NCBI GenBank assembly: GCA_023053545.1
Contig: JAKZAN010000004.1
Span: forward strand, 2,604,001-2,668,000
From: Lepidurus packardi
Taxonomy: Eukaryota; Arthropoda; Branchiopoda; Notostraca; Triopsidae
Reading direction: 5' to 3'
DNA: 64,000 nt
Part shown: piece by piece, positions 14,201 through 24,905 of the stretch
Numbering within the stretch: the stretch's first letter is position 1
Layout of the letters: each line of letters opens with the position of its first letter
The notes under the pieces: model-generated
Database searches by the model: none
Told to the model about the DNA's origin: nothing
Seen by the model: only the letters and a program-made list of their open reading frames with translations
Translations under genes and position numbers: made by a program

Positions 14201-15270
14201 AGACTCGCATAAAGCGTGGGTCTTGCCAGAGGATGACTAACATTGTGAGTTCAGTTGTAACCTCGCCCTTGTGCTAGTGTTTTGGTCGCATTCGAGTCTT
14301 TGAAGAACTTCGTCGCGTTTTAATTTTCTCTCTCAAAAAACAAAAGAAGAGCAAGATAGTTAGACTAAAAGTTTGGAGATCATGAGGAGGGAAACTTTAG
14401 CAATTAGGAACCAGTATTGTTGCTGGAAGTACACTTCGTACCGAATTCTTGTCTTAATTCGTAAGTCTTAAACGTTACTACCTTTGAATTAATTCATTTG
14501 CTTGCTCACTTAACTACTGTACTTAGTTTGTTTACCTTCGTTTTTCCTGCTAGGATTGTATTGCTTTTATTGAATATTGCATTTAGGATTTACTCGTATA
14601 TATGCACTACGCCATTTATTTGTTATTGGTATTATTTTATTGCTAAGTTATTAAGTTTCGATACTTTTAATTGTTTGCCTTTACTGGTGTTGTTTTATGG
14701 ATATAATGTTTTTAAATTAATAATTTCGGATATTTCCGTAGCTGGTGATGTAAACGCGTCTTCGTATTCGGGAGTGAATTGGAGTAATGGAACGTTTTTG
14801 GATTTGGATCCGTCTTTACAACCGTTACCTCCTCAGTTAAATGATCCTGATTCTGTACGGATTTATAATGAGCATAAAACTGTAAGATCATTTTTTAGCG
14901 TTAAAGTTGAATTGAGTTAATTCTAACTGTGTTGTTTCTTAATTAGCTAGCTGAAGAGTATCTGAAAGTTCAAAGCGAGGCGACGAGTTTGAATCAAATT
15001 CGGGCAGCTTTGGTGGAAAACGTCGAGGCAGTGAGGAGAGGTACTGATGGCGTCATCTCCGAGTCCTTTCCTGATAAGGTAGTGGATCGCCATTCCTCTA
15101 TGAAACGTTACGTGGAAGAAGTGGTCCAATTGCAAAGCGAAAGGGAAAGTCTGATTCAGTTGCATCGCAATTTGAAACGTCAGTTGGAACTCTTGGGTGC
15201 AGAAAGTGGCCAAGCTAATAACGCTTGTCAGAATTCGGAAAGTGGATGGGTAGTCCTCTCGCGTTCATGA
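11288..15270 (+). CDS. TAK1: TGF-beta-activated kinase 1 (MAP3K7)
   Basis: Ser/Thr MAP3K acting downstream of IMD/Toll-type and TGF-beta receptors to activate IKK and JNK/p38. Eleven exons (11288-11380, 11484-11709, 11783-11900, 11974-12116, 12177-12363, 12488-12621, 12690-12940, 13013-13406, 13474-13497, 14742-14881, 14947-15270) give 677 residues. The kinase domain shows the glycine loop [12 protein letters not shown], lysine in [24 protein letters not shown] and the activation loop [13 protein letters not shown], all very close to mammalian TAK1. The C-terminus carries the conserved TAB2/3-binding coiled coil ([15 protein letters not shown]...). The ATG at 11288 precedes the conserved [15 protein letters not shown]. 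The intron between exons 9 and 10 is unusually long (1244 bp) and may hide an alternative end. The start is set by homology, because the frame is open further upstream. Confidence 0.95.
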
Positions 15271-16877
15271 TATATACCTTGTAATCGTTTTGCAAATAAT
15301 GGCTATCTTATGGAAGAGAGAGAGAGAGAAACTTTTTAACCGCCTGTATGTCTTAATGACTGTACTTTTTTTAATCTTTTGTTGTACTGACATCTTTTTA
15401 TGTATATTTTGACTTGCAAAATCTGTATATTACAGTCGTAATAAGGCAGTATGGACGTATAGTGGAGTCCCTTGTTAATTAAAAGTTGGTTGTGCAAAAG
15501 AGTATGTTTGTTTACGTGTGTGTATTCGCGAGCCTTTGAGTTACTTGACTATTTGCTAACGCATAATCATTGTAGTAAGGCTTTTAGCAACTTAGGAAGT
15601 GGCGAAAGTAGCTGTAGTACAGTTTTCTCATGGTTTTCACCAAGGTTTTTCTTACCGCAAGAGCATAGGTCAACAAGAAAGTTACTCAGCGTAACGAGCA
15701 TTTGGGCAATTTGGCACGATGGTGTGAAGAACATTGCAAAATCCCTTCGCTTTATTTAAAAGTTGAGTGGGTTGAATGATCCATCTTTGGAATTCCGTAG
15801 CAAACTTGCCAATGTATTCTATTCTCTATCTTCTTGATCTCAACTCAAGGTGAGTTTAAGTTAAAGGTTGGTTGCCACTTAGAAGGAAAGAAATGTGCCG
15901 TTTGTAGAGTAGGAGATTAGAAGATAAACTACAGTTGGCAAGGTCGCTGGAATTAAATAAAGGTGCCCAAATACTTGCGGGTGAAAGGAAGACTATTTGT
16001 GTCGTCCCTGAACGGCATAGCTTCAAATCCCACCTAGAAGGAAAGGTTGATGGTATTAAAAAGCGTCCTGGCGGTTTGTATCCACTCCTGCCCTAGTTCT
16101 TACGTCAAGGTGATCTCCTTTCTAGATACTGGTTCGTTGTTGTTTTTCCAAACCAGGCGTGGCCCATCGGAAGACTTCTCTTTCATTCCAGCGAGCATCC
16201 ACAGGAAGGAAAACGAAAGGGAAGCTTAGAAAGGTTTAGTTTTTACTGGATCTGGAAAAGACTGAACCGCATTCCGGTAAGGTACATAAAAATAAGAAGG
16301 AATTTAACGTCTCAAACAGATGTAACTGTTATGCTGAATACAGGTTTATATGTATTCAACTTACGGGGTTCTTGAGGGGATCAAATTGCGAAAGTATTAA
16401 GTCACGTTCGAGGAACCCATTAGTGTAGTTGATTACCTTAGCACCTGACTACAATCCTTGACAATTATGTTGTATATCTAGAAAGCAATTTGTTACAGAT
16501 TGGGATAACGAACAAGAGAGCAAATCATTCAGTCCAGAATTGGTCAACTAGACCAAATACCTGAAAGTTGCTCTTGTTGTTCATGTCTTTACCGTGAATA
16601 GAGGCGAAAAAAGGCGAAAGCTATGTCGGACTTGTGCTCTTGCAAATTGGCCAGAAAACTTGACAACAGGACTTGACAGGTTTGCCTCTCAATTTAATGT
16701 GTCTGAGATTCCAGACGAGTGTTATCCTCAGTAGAAGAATGCTATACCAAATGGTACTGGAGCCGTTTGCGGATCAATCAATGAATAAATGAGGGTCAAC
16801 AAAGATTTCTTTTGCAAGTCTACGTCTTTCTTAATAAATGTCGGTTCCCTTTATACAAGGAATTATATCTCTCTCAT
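15271..16877. other. TAK1 downstream region, no gene seen
   Basis: Probably includes the TAK1 3' UTR. An (AG)n run lies at about 15315-15329. Open frames here are short and show no recognisable domain. I see nothing else. Confidence 0.6.
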
Positions 16878-16912
16878 TTAATAATGAGCAGGTGCGGGGT
16901 AGGCAGTGGGGG
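16878..16912 (-). pseudogene. RR-1 cuticle gene relic R1 (last codons only)
   Basis: Read on the minus strand, this scrap encodes PTAYPAPAHY followed by a stop, the same ending as the intact cuticle genes nearby. Nothing upstream of it in that orientation resembles the chitin-binding domain. It lies 134 bp from the 3' end of CPR-1, in the same orientation. It is likely a remnant of an older duplicate. Confidence 0.55.
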
Positions 16913-17045
16913 ACTGCATTTTCAATACTATGACAATAGAAGTCGACGAAATAACTTTCAAAGCAACCTGAACCACACATAAGAAAAAGCGTTGACTTAA
17001 GATTCGCTTGAGATATTTATTCATAAATACATTTGGCTAAATAAT

Positions 17046-17583
17046 TTAATAACGGGCGGGTGCAGGGTATGCAGCGGGTCTGGGGTAAGCAGCGGGTGCG
17101 GGGTAGGCAGCGGGAGCAGAGTAAGTTGGGGTACGGACGGTGGCCCATACGGCGGCAACTTCAGGGGTGTTTTGGGGGGCAACGGGCAAGTGGTCACCCT
17201 TGGGTTGGAATCCGTTCTCATCGGCGACCCAGGTCAAAGTGAAACGTTGGCCATCGGGGGCGATCCAGTAAGAAGATCCGCGGTTGGTGTTGCCAGATTC
17301 GTAACCGATCTGCTTCTGGACTTGAGATTCTTCGCGGGTCGTACCATCAGATCCGGCGTAGCTACAAGATAAAGACATTTAAGTCCAAATCATCTTGAAA
17401 AATTACTATAGAAAAGTTGTTTTACCTCCATTGGCTGCTGCCGTCTAGGTTGCGGACATCGCTTTGGCTCACGATGGTGATCTCGGGCTGCTTGGCATAG
17501 CCGGTAGAGTAAGCCTGGGGTTGGTAAGGCACGCTCACTGCGGAGGCAACGGCCAAGAAAGCGGCGATGATGAAGAACTTCAT
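17046..17583 (-). CDS. RR-1 cuticle protein CPR-1
   Basis: Secreted structural protein of the exoskeleton, predicted to bind chitin. Exons 17583-17426 and 17361-17046 give 157 residues. Residues 1-16 are a signal peptide (MKFFIIAAFLAVASA). The RR-1 domain starts at the exon junction with YAGSDGTTRE and ends in WVADENGFQPKGDHLP, the RR-1 hallmark. The tail is a run of AAYPAP-type repeats that may be cross-linked through tyrosine. Exon 2 encodes the same 105 residues as CPR-2, which lies divergently 1.3 kb away. Its signal region differs from CPR-2 (AVASAVSVPY against AAASAASLPY). The 3' flank instead matches CPR-3 and CPR-5, so the locus looks like a conversion chimera. Confidence 0.92.
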
Positions 17584-17594
17584 TGTTGATTGGA

Positions 17595-17748
17595 GTTAGA
17601 GTACTGGACTGATTTCCAACTGGATCAGCAAGTGCTTTTATACTAGATCCAACAACAACGATTGCGCCTTGAAATCTTAACTAGACCATTGCCATGCAAT
17701 ATATTGACGATATAGGTTATGATCTCGAGTTTTCACTTTCACTCTCTT
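17595..17748 (-). promoter_or_regulatory. CPR-1 promoter
   Basis: TATA box (TATAAAA, complement of 17637-17643). The start-site block near 17597-17613 reads AATCAGTCCAGTAC, a weaker form of the shared ATCAGTTCAGTCTC. A GAAAGTGAAA box lies at 17731-17748, the counterpart of the upstream element of the other cuticle genes. Confidence 0.6.
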
Positions 17749-18749
17749 TGCACTCCTCTCATGACCCATAGGTAGAGAGAGGAACACACCCTTTGGCCGA
17801 ATGTGGGATCCACATAAGGGGCTCAAACAAGTCTACGCATTGAAAGTGGTGCAACGGAGGCTGCGCTTTGGACTTTGGACTTTTGGACGCTTTGGGATCT
17901 GAAGCGGTGTGTAGACTCCTAGTAGCTGATGCAATGAATAGAAAAGTCTCTGGATTATTTTTGATATTTTATTATGGATTTATTCTGGTTCACTTATTAT
18001 AGATTTTGTGCTATTATGTTTCATACCCGTTGAAAATGAGTCAGTTGAAAATGAAAGCCAGTTGAAGATGAAAAGCGAGGTAAAACAAAATATGATTGCA
18101 TGGAAGCTGCGGGATTAGGATTGGGATCGCACATCATTTGTTGATACCAGTAAGTTTATGTAGCGAAATCGTTGGCACATAGGAGTAAATAAAAGGTTAA
18201 ATGGAAGTCCCAAGGTAAGTTTTGGCAACAGATGTTCAACAGAAAAGCGTTAACTGTGGATTACATTAGAGAGTATCTCCTGAAGCATTCTCGCTGATTT
18301 GGTTCCGCTCTTTGTGTTCAAAACTCCAAAAGAATCATGTTCGGAAAGACTTAAGGGTTATTTAAAAGATATATAAACCAGAGCGGTTTACGAGCAAGAG
18401 GCGTTTAAATTATAGTCCCACAGCTAATGTCATTCATGTAGACGAGCGTGAAGGATGACTAGTTCCGCATATTCAAAAGCATTGTGATGATCACAAAGAT
18501 AGAGCATGTTTATGGCGGGAAGTACTTGAAGAGCTTCTTGAGGCCATACATACCAGTACTGTATATACTGCGACCTTAACCGTCGAACATGCGTGTGAAA
18601 AGCTCATGGCCGTGGAAGTACTCGAGGAAGACCTTCACCTAAATACATCGCCGGAACTCTTCGCTTTGTTATATCTAAGGGATGCACCTTATATTGAACT
18701 CCCTTATAGTGTCAGGACTGGTTATACTTTGCGTCTTAATGATAGCAGT
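17749..18749. other. intergenic between divergent CPR-1 and CPR-2
   Basis: About 1 kb with no gene. A GACCTTCACCT motif at 18629-18639 recurs upstream of other cuticle genes. An open frame at 18606-18869 overlaps the CPR-2 promoter and is not credible as a gene. Confidence 0.6.
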
Positions 18750-18891
18750 GAAAGTAAAAGTGAAGCTGTGAGAGATGGCATCGCCTTTCCTTTGGGCAAG
18801 TTCGGTAAACTAAGGCAATGCAAACGGTGTGCCGTATATTGCTTGAGGTATAAAAGCGCTGGTCTATGATCCGTTAAATCAGTTCAGTCTC
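18750..18891 (+). promoter_or_regulatory. CPR-2 promoter module
   Basis: From upstream to downstream: box A GAAAGTAAAAGTGAAGC (18750-18766), box B ATCGCCTTTCC (18780-18790), TATAAAA (18849-18855) and the start block ATCAGTTCAGTCTC (18878-18891). TATA to TCAGT spacing is about 30 bp. The same order occurs at CPR-3, CPR-4 and CPR-6. Confidence 0.75.
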
Positions 18892-18917
18892 ATTCTCTGA
18901 AACCCACACATCCCAAG

Positions 18918-19455
18918 ATGAAATTCTTCCTCATCGCCGCTTTCTTGGCCGCTGCCTCCGCAGCTAGCTTGCCTTACCAACCCCAGGCTTACTCTACCGG
19001 CTATGCCAAGCAGCCTGAGATCACCATCGTGAGCCAAAGCGATGTCCGCAACCCAGACGGCAGCAGCCAATGGAGGTAAAACAACTCTTCTATAATAATG
19101 TTTCAAGATGATTTGAACTTAAATGTCTGTATCTTGTAGTTACGCCGGATCTGATGGTACGACCCGCGAAGAATCTCAAGTCCAGAAGCAGATCGGTTAC
19201 GAATCTGGCAACACCAACCGCGGATCTTCTTATTGGATCGCCCCCGATGGCCAACGTTTCACTTTGACCTGGGTCGCTGATGAGAACGGATTCCAGCCCA
19301 AGGGTGACCACTTGCCCGTTGCTCCCCAAAACACCCCTGAAGTTGCCGCCGTATGGGCCACCGTCCGTACCCCAACTTACTCTGCCCCCGCTGCCTACCC
19401 CGCACCCGCTGCTTACCCCAGACCCGCTGCCTACCCTGCCCCTGCTCGTTATTAA
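18918..19455 (+). CDS. RR-1 cuticle protein CPR-2
   Basis: Exons 18918-19075 and 19140-19455 give 157 residues: signal peptide MKFFLIAAFLAAASA, short linker, RR-1 domain (YAGSDGTTRE to WVADENGFQPKGDHLP) and an AAYPAPAAYPRP tail ending ARY. The intron sits in phase 2 after the Trp codon, as in every member here. Its exon 2 protein matches CPR-1 exactly, suggesting recent duplication or gene conversion. The start is the first ATG after the initiator, 27 bp downstream. AATAAA lies at 19496-19501. The role is exoskeletal matrix, inferred from the family. Confidence 0.93.
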
Positions 19456-19501
19456 ATTATAACAAATGTTCCTTGTATATAAGGGATTTATTTATAATAA
19501 A

Positions 19502-20393
19502 TGTCTGTCTGCAAAAATCGCTCGTAAAACCTTAACGTTCACATTACTTCATCCGAATTTTAATGGAAATCACGTTCGGTAGAGTTACCATCAACAATAC
19601 TTTAACAAGACAGATATAGATAATGTCAGGAATTAATTATCGAACAGAATTACTGAAATTAGGACCGGTTGGAATAAAGTGGAAGACCCGTTCTGCATAA
19701 CTTAGCTCGCCTGGCATTGTCCTAGATTATCTACTTGTTGTGACAGGTTTTACAGAAAACCTTCACCAATAACACGTAGAACTGGGAAAAGCGTGTAGAA
19801 AGCTGCTTTGTAACTTTTTTTAAAAACAGAAATGCACAATTACTGTTGTCTAGCCTAGAACCTATATGGCTCTATTATAATCGATGATGTGTATGATTCT
19901 TTTTGGACGGATGAAGACATACACAATTCCACCAAATTAGCCATACAATATGCAGGTCATTCAACGTTTGAAAGTTCAATTTAACGTATAAGGAAGGAAG
20001 GGCGTTAACCTTCTGCCTAGAGAACTCCCGTAGACTTGGACGTATTCTCGGAATGACTGCAACCATTAGCTCGCTATCAGAATGAATTATGAGTAAAGTC
20101 TGTAACTATTGTGAAACCATTGAGCAAATGTACCCAGCACTTGGAAGCAAAGGGACACTCATGCTTTAGATTTGTCAGGTTTCACTAGTTTTTGAACATT
20201 CCGTAAATAGTCGTTTCTCCCAGTGAATTAAATAAATTTTTATGAAATTATAGAACGACAATAAAAATTCAATTATTTGATTATGGACAAATTGTATTTA
20301 CGAATTGTCTTCACAGATCAATAAATTTCCTTACTATGAGTACCAGGTGAATTCTGTCGGAACCGAATACCTTTTTGTGGAACGTTTTCTAGC
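19502..20393. other. intergenic CPR-2 to CPR-3, no gene seen
   Basis: About 890 bp with no gene, RNA or repeat that I can support. Confidence 0.6.
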
Positions 20394-20522
20394 GAAAGTA
20401 GAAGTGAAGCAAGACACATGATCGCCTTTCCTCAACGCACGCCGTAAGACCAGCGCTGTTTGCTCTACTTACGAAGCGGTATATAAGCCATCCGCTTACT
20501 ACCGTTACATCAGTTCAGTCTC
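20394..20522 (+). promoter_or_regulatory. CPR-3 promoter module
   Basis: Box A GAAAGTAGAAGTGAAGC (20394-20410), box B GATCGCCTTTCCTCAA (20420-20435), TATATAAG (20480-20487) and start block ATCAGTTCAGTCTC (20509-20522). Order and spacing match CPR-2. Confidence 0.75.
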
Positions 20523-20550
20523 ATTCTCTGATACTTACAAACAACCAACA

Positions 20551-21102
20551 ATGAAATTCTTCATCATCGCCGCTTTCTTGGCCGCTGCCTCCGCAGCTAG
20601 CTTGCCTTACCAACCCCAGGCTTACTCTGCCGGCTATGCCAAGCACCCCGAGATCACCATCGTGAGCCAAAGCGATGTCCGCAACCCAGACGGAAGCAGC
20701 CAATGGAGGTAAGCCTTTATATCTATTCCTTGTTATTGTTCCTCATTTAATCAAAATTTCGTTTACAGCTACGCCGGATCTGATGGTACGACCCGTGATG
20801 AAGCCCAAGTCCAAAAGCAGATCGGTTACGAATCTGGCAACACCAACCGCGGTAACTCTTACTGGGTTGCCCCTAATGGCGAACGTTTGACTTTGAGCTG
20901 GGTTGCTGATGAGAACGGATTCCAGCCCAAGGGTGACCACTTGCCCGTTGCCCCCCAACTCACCCCTGAAGTCGCTGCCGTATGGGCCACCGTCCGTACC
21001 CCAACCTACTCTGCCCCCGCTGCGTACCCCGCACCCGCTGCATACCCCGCACCCGCTGCATACCCCAAACCCGCTGCATACCCTGCACCCGCCCGTTATT
21101 AA
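20551..21102 (+). CDS. RR-1 cuticle protein CPR-3
   Basis: Exons 20551-20708 and 20769-21102 give 163 residues. Signal peptide MKFFIIAAFLAAASA, RR-1 domain with YAGSDGTTRDEAQVQ and WVADENGFQPKGDHLP, then four AAYP.P repeats ending PARY. The extra repeat makes it 6 residues longer than CPR-1 and CPR-2. The 60-bp intron is identical to those of CPR-4 and CPR-5. The gene and its 3' flank form one arm of a large inverted repeat with CPR-5. AATAAA at 21127-21132. Confidence 0.93.
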
Positions 21103-21607
21103 ATTATTTAGCCAAATGTATTTATGAATAAATATCTTAAGCGAAACCTTTGAATCAACAATTTTTCTTATGTATGGTTCAAATTGAGTTGAAAGTTATT
21201 TCGTCGACTTCTTTCGTCATCGTATCAAAAAGGCAGTTTTGTTTTTTAGGATTTGAACGTAGCTCTTAAATGAATAGGTAATCGAATATTTGTAAGAAAT
21301 TGATCTAATTGCACGATATCTTTTCTCACAGTACAGGTTTCCAAATCTTGCTTATCTGAAGCTTCATAGAGCACTTTTTTCGAAGCTAAAAGGCTTGCTA
21401 AGATTATACTGTGCAATGTTAAAAACGACATGGAAAATTTACTTTATTTACTTAATTTACTTAATTTAACAGTGAATTGTTTTAAAACAATGTGTAATTA
21501 ATCAAAGCTACTTAAAAATGTGTGGAACAGTACACATTTGCTGTCAACAACTTATATAACTATATGTACTTGAGGAATAGTTTGGAAACTTAAAACCTTG
21601 TATTATA

Positions 21608-21806
21608 GTATCCAAAAAAACGGGTAGGAAACCTCAGTGGTCTAATTTAAAATTTTAAAAGTTTGGATTTGATTTTAAAGAGGTTCGAAATGAAAATTTT
21701 AAGGAATTCCAAAAATACAAAACGGTTCGACATGATCATCCTTTAATTAATCCACTGGTACGGATTATACCACTGAGGTTTCCCTATATTCACTTTTTTT
21801 AGACAC
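21608..21806. mobile_element. MITE M1 copy a (about 200 bp, terminal inverted repeats)
   Basis: Begins with GTATCCAAAAAAACGGG and AGGAAACCTCAGTGGTCTAAT, and ends with ATTATACCACTGAGGTTTCC followed by a short T-rich segment and AGACAC. The ends are inverted repeats of each other and match the longer copy at 62080-62845. No coding capacity. The target dinucleotide TA is clear on the left and eroded on the right. A non-autonomous DNA transposon, probably of the TA-targeting Tc1/mariner type. Confidence 0.75.
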
Positions 21807-22128
21807 TGCTGTTTTGTACATTGGATTTAACATTTTCTTTGTTCTGATAGGGAATATTTCCATTATTTAACTAACTATTTTGTCTGATTTGCAAAAAAGT
21901 TAGTAACAAAATTTTCACCTGTAAATAAGAATTGTTTCGGATTACCAACGCCCAGTTCCTTCAACGAGACTGAGAATATCATAGCATCTAACTTAATGAA
22001 ATGATAAACGAATGCTGACTGCAATATCGAAATCCGGACAAATAAATAGAATACAGTTTGTTTTTGCGGTCGAGATATTTATTAATAAATAATTTCCCTA
22101 TATATTTAGGAAATTTCTTATGACATTT

Positions 22129-22680
22129 CTAATAACGGGCGGGGGCAGGGTAGGTAGCGGGAGCGGGGTACGCAGCGGGTCTGGGGTACGCAGCGGGTGC
22201 GGGGTACGCAGCGGGGGCAGAGTAGGTTGGGGTACGGACGGTGGCCCATACGGCAGCGACTTCAGGGGTGAGTTGGGGGGCAACGGGCAAGTGGTCACCC
22301 TTGGGCTGGAATCCGTTCTCATCGGCAACCCAGCTCAAAGTCAAACGCTCGCCATTAGGGGCAACCCAGTAAGAGTTACCGCGGTTGGTGTTGCCAGATT
22401 CGTAACCGATCTGCTTTTGGACTTGGGCTTCATCACGGGTCGTACCATCAGATCCGGCGTAGCTGTAAACGAAATTTTGATTAAATGAGGAACAATAACA
22501 AGGAATAGATATAAAGGCTTACCTCCATTGGCTGCTTCCGTCTGGGTTGCGGACATCGCTTTGGCTCACGATGGTGATCTCGGGGTGCTTGGCATAGCCG
22601 GCAGAGTAAGCCTGGGGTTGGTAAGGCAAGCTAGCTGCGGAGGCAGCGGCCAAGAAAGCGGCGATGATGAAGAATTTCAT
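22129..22680 (-). CDS. RR-1 cuticle protein CPR-4
   Basis: Exons 22680-22523 and 22462-22129 give 163 residues. The protein is almost the same as CPR-3, with a rearranged tail (AAYPRPAAYPAPATYPAPARY). Signal peptide, RR-1 core YAGSDGTTRDEAQVQ and WVADENGFQPKGDHLP are all present. The intron is identical base for base to CPR-3 and CPR-5. It faces CPR-3 tail to tail. The tail change shows that the Pro/Ala repeat is the fast-evolving part. Confidence 0.93.
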
Positions 22681-22704
22681 GTTGGTTGGTAGGTATCAGA
22701 GAAT

Positions 22705-22839
22705 GAGACTGAACTGATTTTACGGAACCAAGACCAGTGCTTTTATACCTATATCGAACTGGAGCACGCAGAACGGTCTGCGTTTAGGGTTCCCCCTTGG
22801 GGAAGGGCGATCTTTATGTTAGGCTTCACTTTTACTTTT
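22705..22839 (-). promoter_or_regulatory. CPR-4 promoter module
   Basis: On the minus strand: box A AAAAGTAAAAGTGAAGC (22839-22823), box B GATCGCCCTTCCCCAAGG (22812-22795), TATAAAA (22747-22741) and start block ATCAGTTCAGTCTC (22718-22705). Same order and similar spacing as CPR-2 and CPR-3. Further upstream a GGTGAAGGTCACCC motif lies near 22942-22955. Confidence 0.72.
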
Positions 22840-22955
22840 GCCTATCCCAACCCACGATATAAGAAAAGCATGAGAGCATCTGTTCTTTTCCGTATAGAAG
22901 GGAGCAGGTAAGGGATCCGTTTGTCCCAACGCCCCAAATTTGGGTGAAGGTCACC

Positions 22956-23740
22956 CGGAATGGTTAAGGGTCTATCCAGAAAAGATTAAATTACTTCAAT
23001 CTGGTTGTTTCTATTTTTAGGAAACTTGTGTATACATGTATTTTTTTATTTTATTTTTTCCACATTCAACAAGAAACTGTTAGAAAAGAAATCACTATTC
23101 TATGAGCTTCATAAATACAGCATAAACAAAAAATCCTTTGATCCGAAAAATTGGATCCGAAAAGAAAACAGAGCATTCTTTTCAGATCCAATTATAAAGA
23201 CTCATGAGTTCACTAATACATTGACTATGAACTTGAACGCATAAAACTTGAGTCGTCTTCTAGACTTCCGAGAATATAATTTTGACCTTCATTCAAAGAC
23301 TTATTCGCAGGTCTAATCTAACGTGACCTGAGCGGTCTTTTATTGTTCAAGATAAAATATGCCCCAGTCATTTGTTAACAAGGATAAATACATTGTAAAG
23401 TACGGTTAATTTTAAGAAACCGAACACCGACAATTGCCAACTACTGTCACTTGTTCTTCCAGACTTGCGAATGCTGAACACTAATGGCCTTCGTCTATGA
23501 ATTAAACGGGTTTTAATTAGGTTGTAAGGACTGGTTTTTAATAGAGCAGTAGGTGTCTATGAATTTAACTGGTCTACATGAAGGACTACAAAGTATTTGA
23601 TTCACGTGCGATCTTTTGTATCCAAACACCTTGAGACATAAACACGAACACCATAATTTTGCTTAAAGAGCAAAACAACGTTGTTATAAAAAGTACGTAA
23701 TTTGGAAATGTTTAATTTTTAAAAAACAAGAATTATTTAA
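22956..23740. other. intergenic, no gene seen
   Basis: AT-rich unique sequence between the CPR-4 upstream region and a transposon at 23743. Open frames are short and without recognisable domains. Confidence 0.6.
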
Positions 23741-23742
23741 TA

Positions 23743-24294
23743 CAGTGAAAACCGTTAACAAGAAATGGAAGGGACCGGAATAATTTTTCGTACTAAAAGG
23801 AATTCGTGCTAACAGATATTTGCAAAAAACTTAGTTAATAAAAAAATCTGTCCTGATAACAGAGTTTATATTTAAGTTTGTATTCGTACATTGACAGTCT
23901 ATACATTTTAAAGCACAAATAATAATTTTAAAGCTTTTTAACAAAGTGCAAATAAAAATAACATGTTTTGACTGCCCACAGACTGTTGGGGCGAGGAAAA
24001 CAAAAATTGAAATTAAGTCAGGGATGTTGCTAAGGCTCTACAACCCTTCCCATTGTTATAGGGAGACGGTTTGTTAGAAGACAAAAGTATTTTGTCGTCC
24101 AAAAATATTTTGCCGCAACAAAACTATCTTGTCGTTCCTCCGAGACGCGAAATTTTTTCGTTCTTAGCGGTTTTTGTTTTGTGATAAAGTAAACAAATAT
24201 ATGGAATTTCATAGCGTTTTGTCCGGACTGAAATACCATTTTGTGTTAAGACGTTTTTCGTTCTCAGGAGTTTCGTGTTAACCGGGTTTCACTG
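23743..24294. mobile_element. pogo/Tigger-like non-autonomous DNA transposon
   Basis: A 552-bp element flanked by TA on both sides (23741-23742 and 24295-24296). The left end CAGTGAAAACCGTTAACAAG and the complement of the right end CAGTGAAACCCGGTTAACAC are inverted repeats of about 20 bp. TA duplication with CAGTG-type ends is typical of the Tc1/mariner/pogo superfamily, and the GTTAAC motif recalls Tigger ends. No transposase frame remains. Family assignment is inferred from the ends alone. Confidence 0.75.
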
Positions 24295-24639
24295 TAGTAA
24301 ATTTACTATTAAAAATATTATTAAAATAAATCAAAGTATATACGTATCACTGTGCAATATTAGCAAGCCTTTTTGTTTAGAATGAAACGGGCTTTATGAA
24401 ACTTCAGTTTAGCAAGATGTAATGTTAAGCAAATGACGGAGCTATACCGCTGGTGCCAGCCTGTCTACACAAATGTAGAATTCACCCATCCTAGATGCGC
24501 ATAGCTACAAGATTTTAGAATAGATATAATACACAAAATAGATTTATAGTAATGGGTTTGTAAACTTATACTGTTATACAAGAAGATATCTTGCAATAAG
24601 AGCATTTCCTTGCAAATATTCGATTACCGAAATAATCGT

Positions 24640-24789
24640 TTAAATACATTTGGCTAAATAATTTAATAACGGGCGGGTGCAGGGTATGCAGCGATTCTGG
24701 GGTAAGCAGCCTGTGCAGGGTACACAGCGGAGGCAGAGTAGGTCGGGGTACGGACGGTGGCCTATACGGCAGCGACTTCAGGGGTCAGT
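24640..24789 (-). pseudogene. RR-1 cuticle gene relic R2 (3' end only)
   Basis: Read on the minus strand it encodes TPEVAAV, then a TAG where intact genes have the Trp codon TGG, then ATVRTPTYSASAVYPAQAAYP and so on to a normal ARY stop near 24663. The 3' flank (ATTTGGCTAAATAATTTAATAACGG) matches CPR-1, CPR-3 and CPR-5. The fragment stops at 24789, exactly where the right arm of the inverted duplication begins, so it marks a rearrangement junction. Confidence 0.75.
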
Positions 24790-24905
24790 TGACGATATTG
24801 CAGTCAATATTCGTTCATCAATTCATTAAGGTAGATGCTATGATCTTCTCAGTCTCGTTGAAGGAACTGGGCATTGTTAATCTGAAAAATTCTTATTTAC
24901 AGGTG

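Larger units (their letters stand above)
20551..22038. repeat. left arm of inverted duplication (CPR-3 side)
   Basis: The segment from CPR-3 through about 22038 reappears in inverse orientation at 24789-26593 (CPR-5 side). Both arms keep the gene, its polyadenylation region, a stretch with GTCGACTTCTTTCGTCATCG, a MITE and the following unique sequence. The right arm lacks about 390 bp (roughly 21261-21650 of this arm) and has gained a LINE and a short CTAAA-rich expansion. Confidence 0.8.

Noticed and set aside
18606-18869. 87-codon open frame upstream of CPR-2
   Set aside because: It overlaps box A, box B and the TATA region of CPR-2 and has no recognisable domain.
22120-22488. 122-codon Gly/Arg-rich frame on the plus strand over CPR-4
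   Set aside because: It is the antisense shadow of CPR-4, created by the AAYPAP repeat composition.
24030-24239. 69-codon frame inside the pogo-like element
   Set aside because: No helix-turn-helix or DDE motif. The element appears non-coding.
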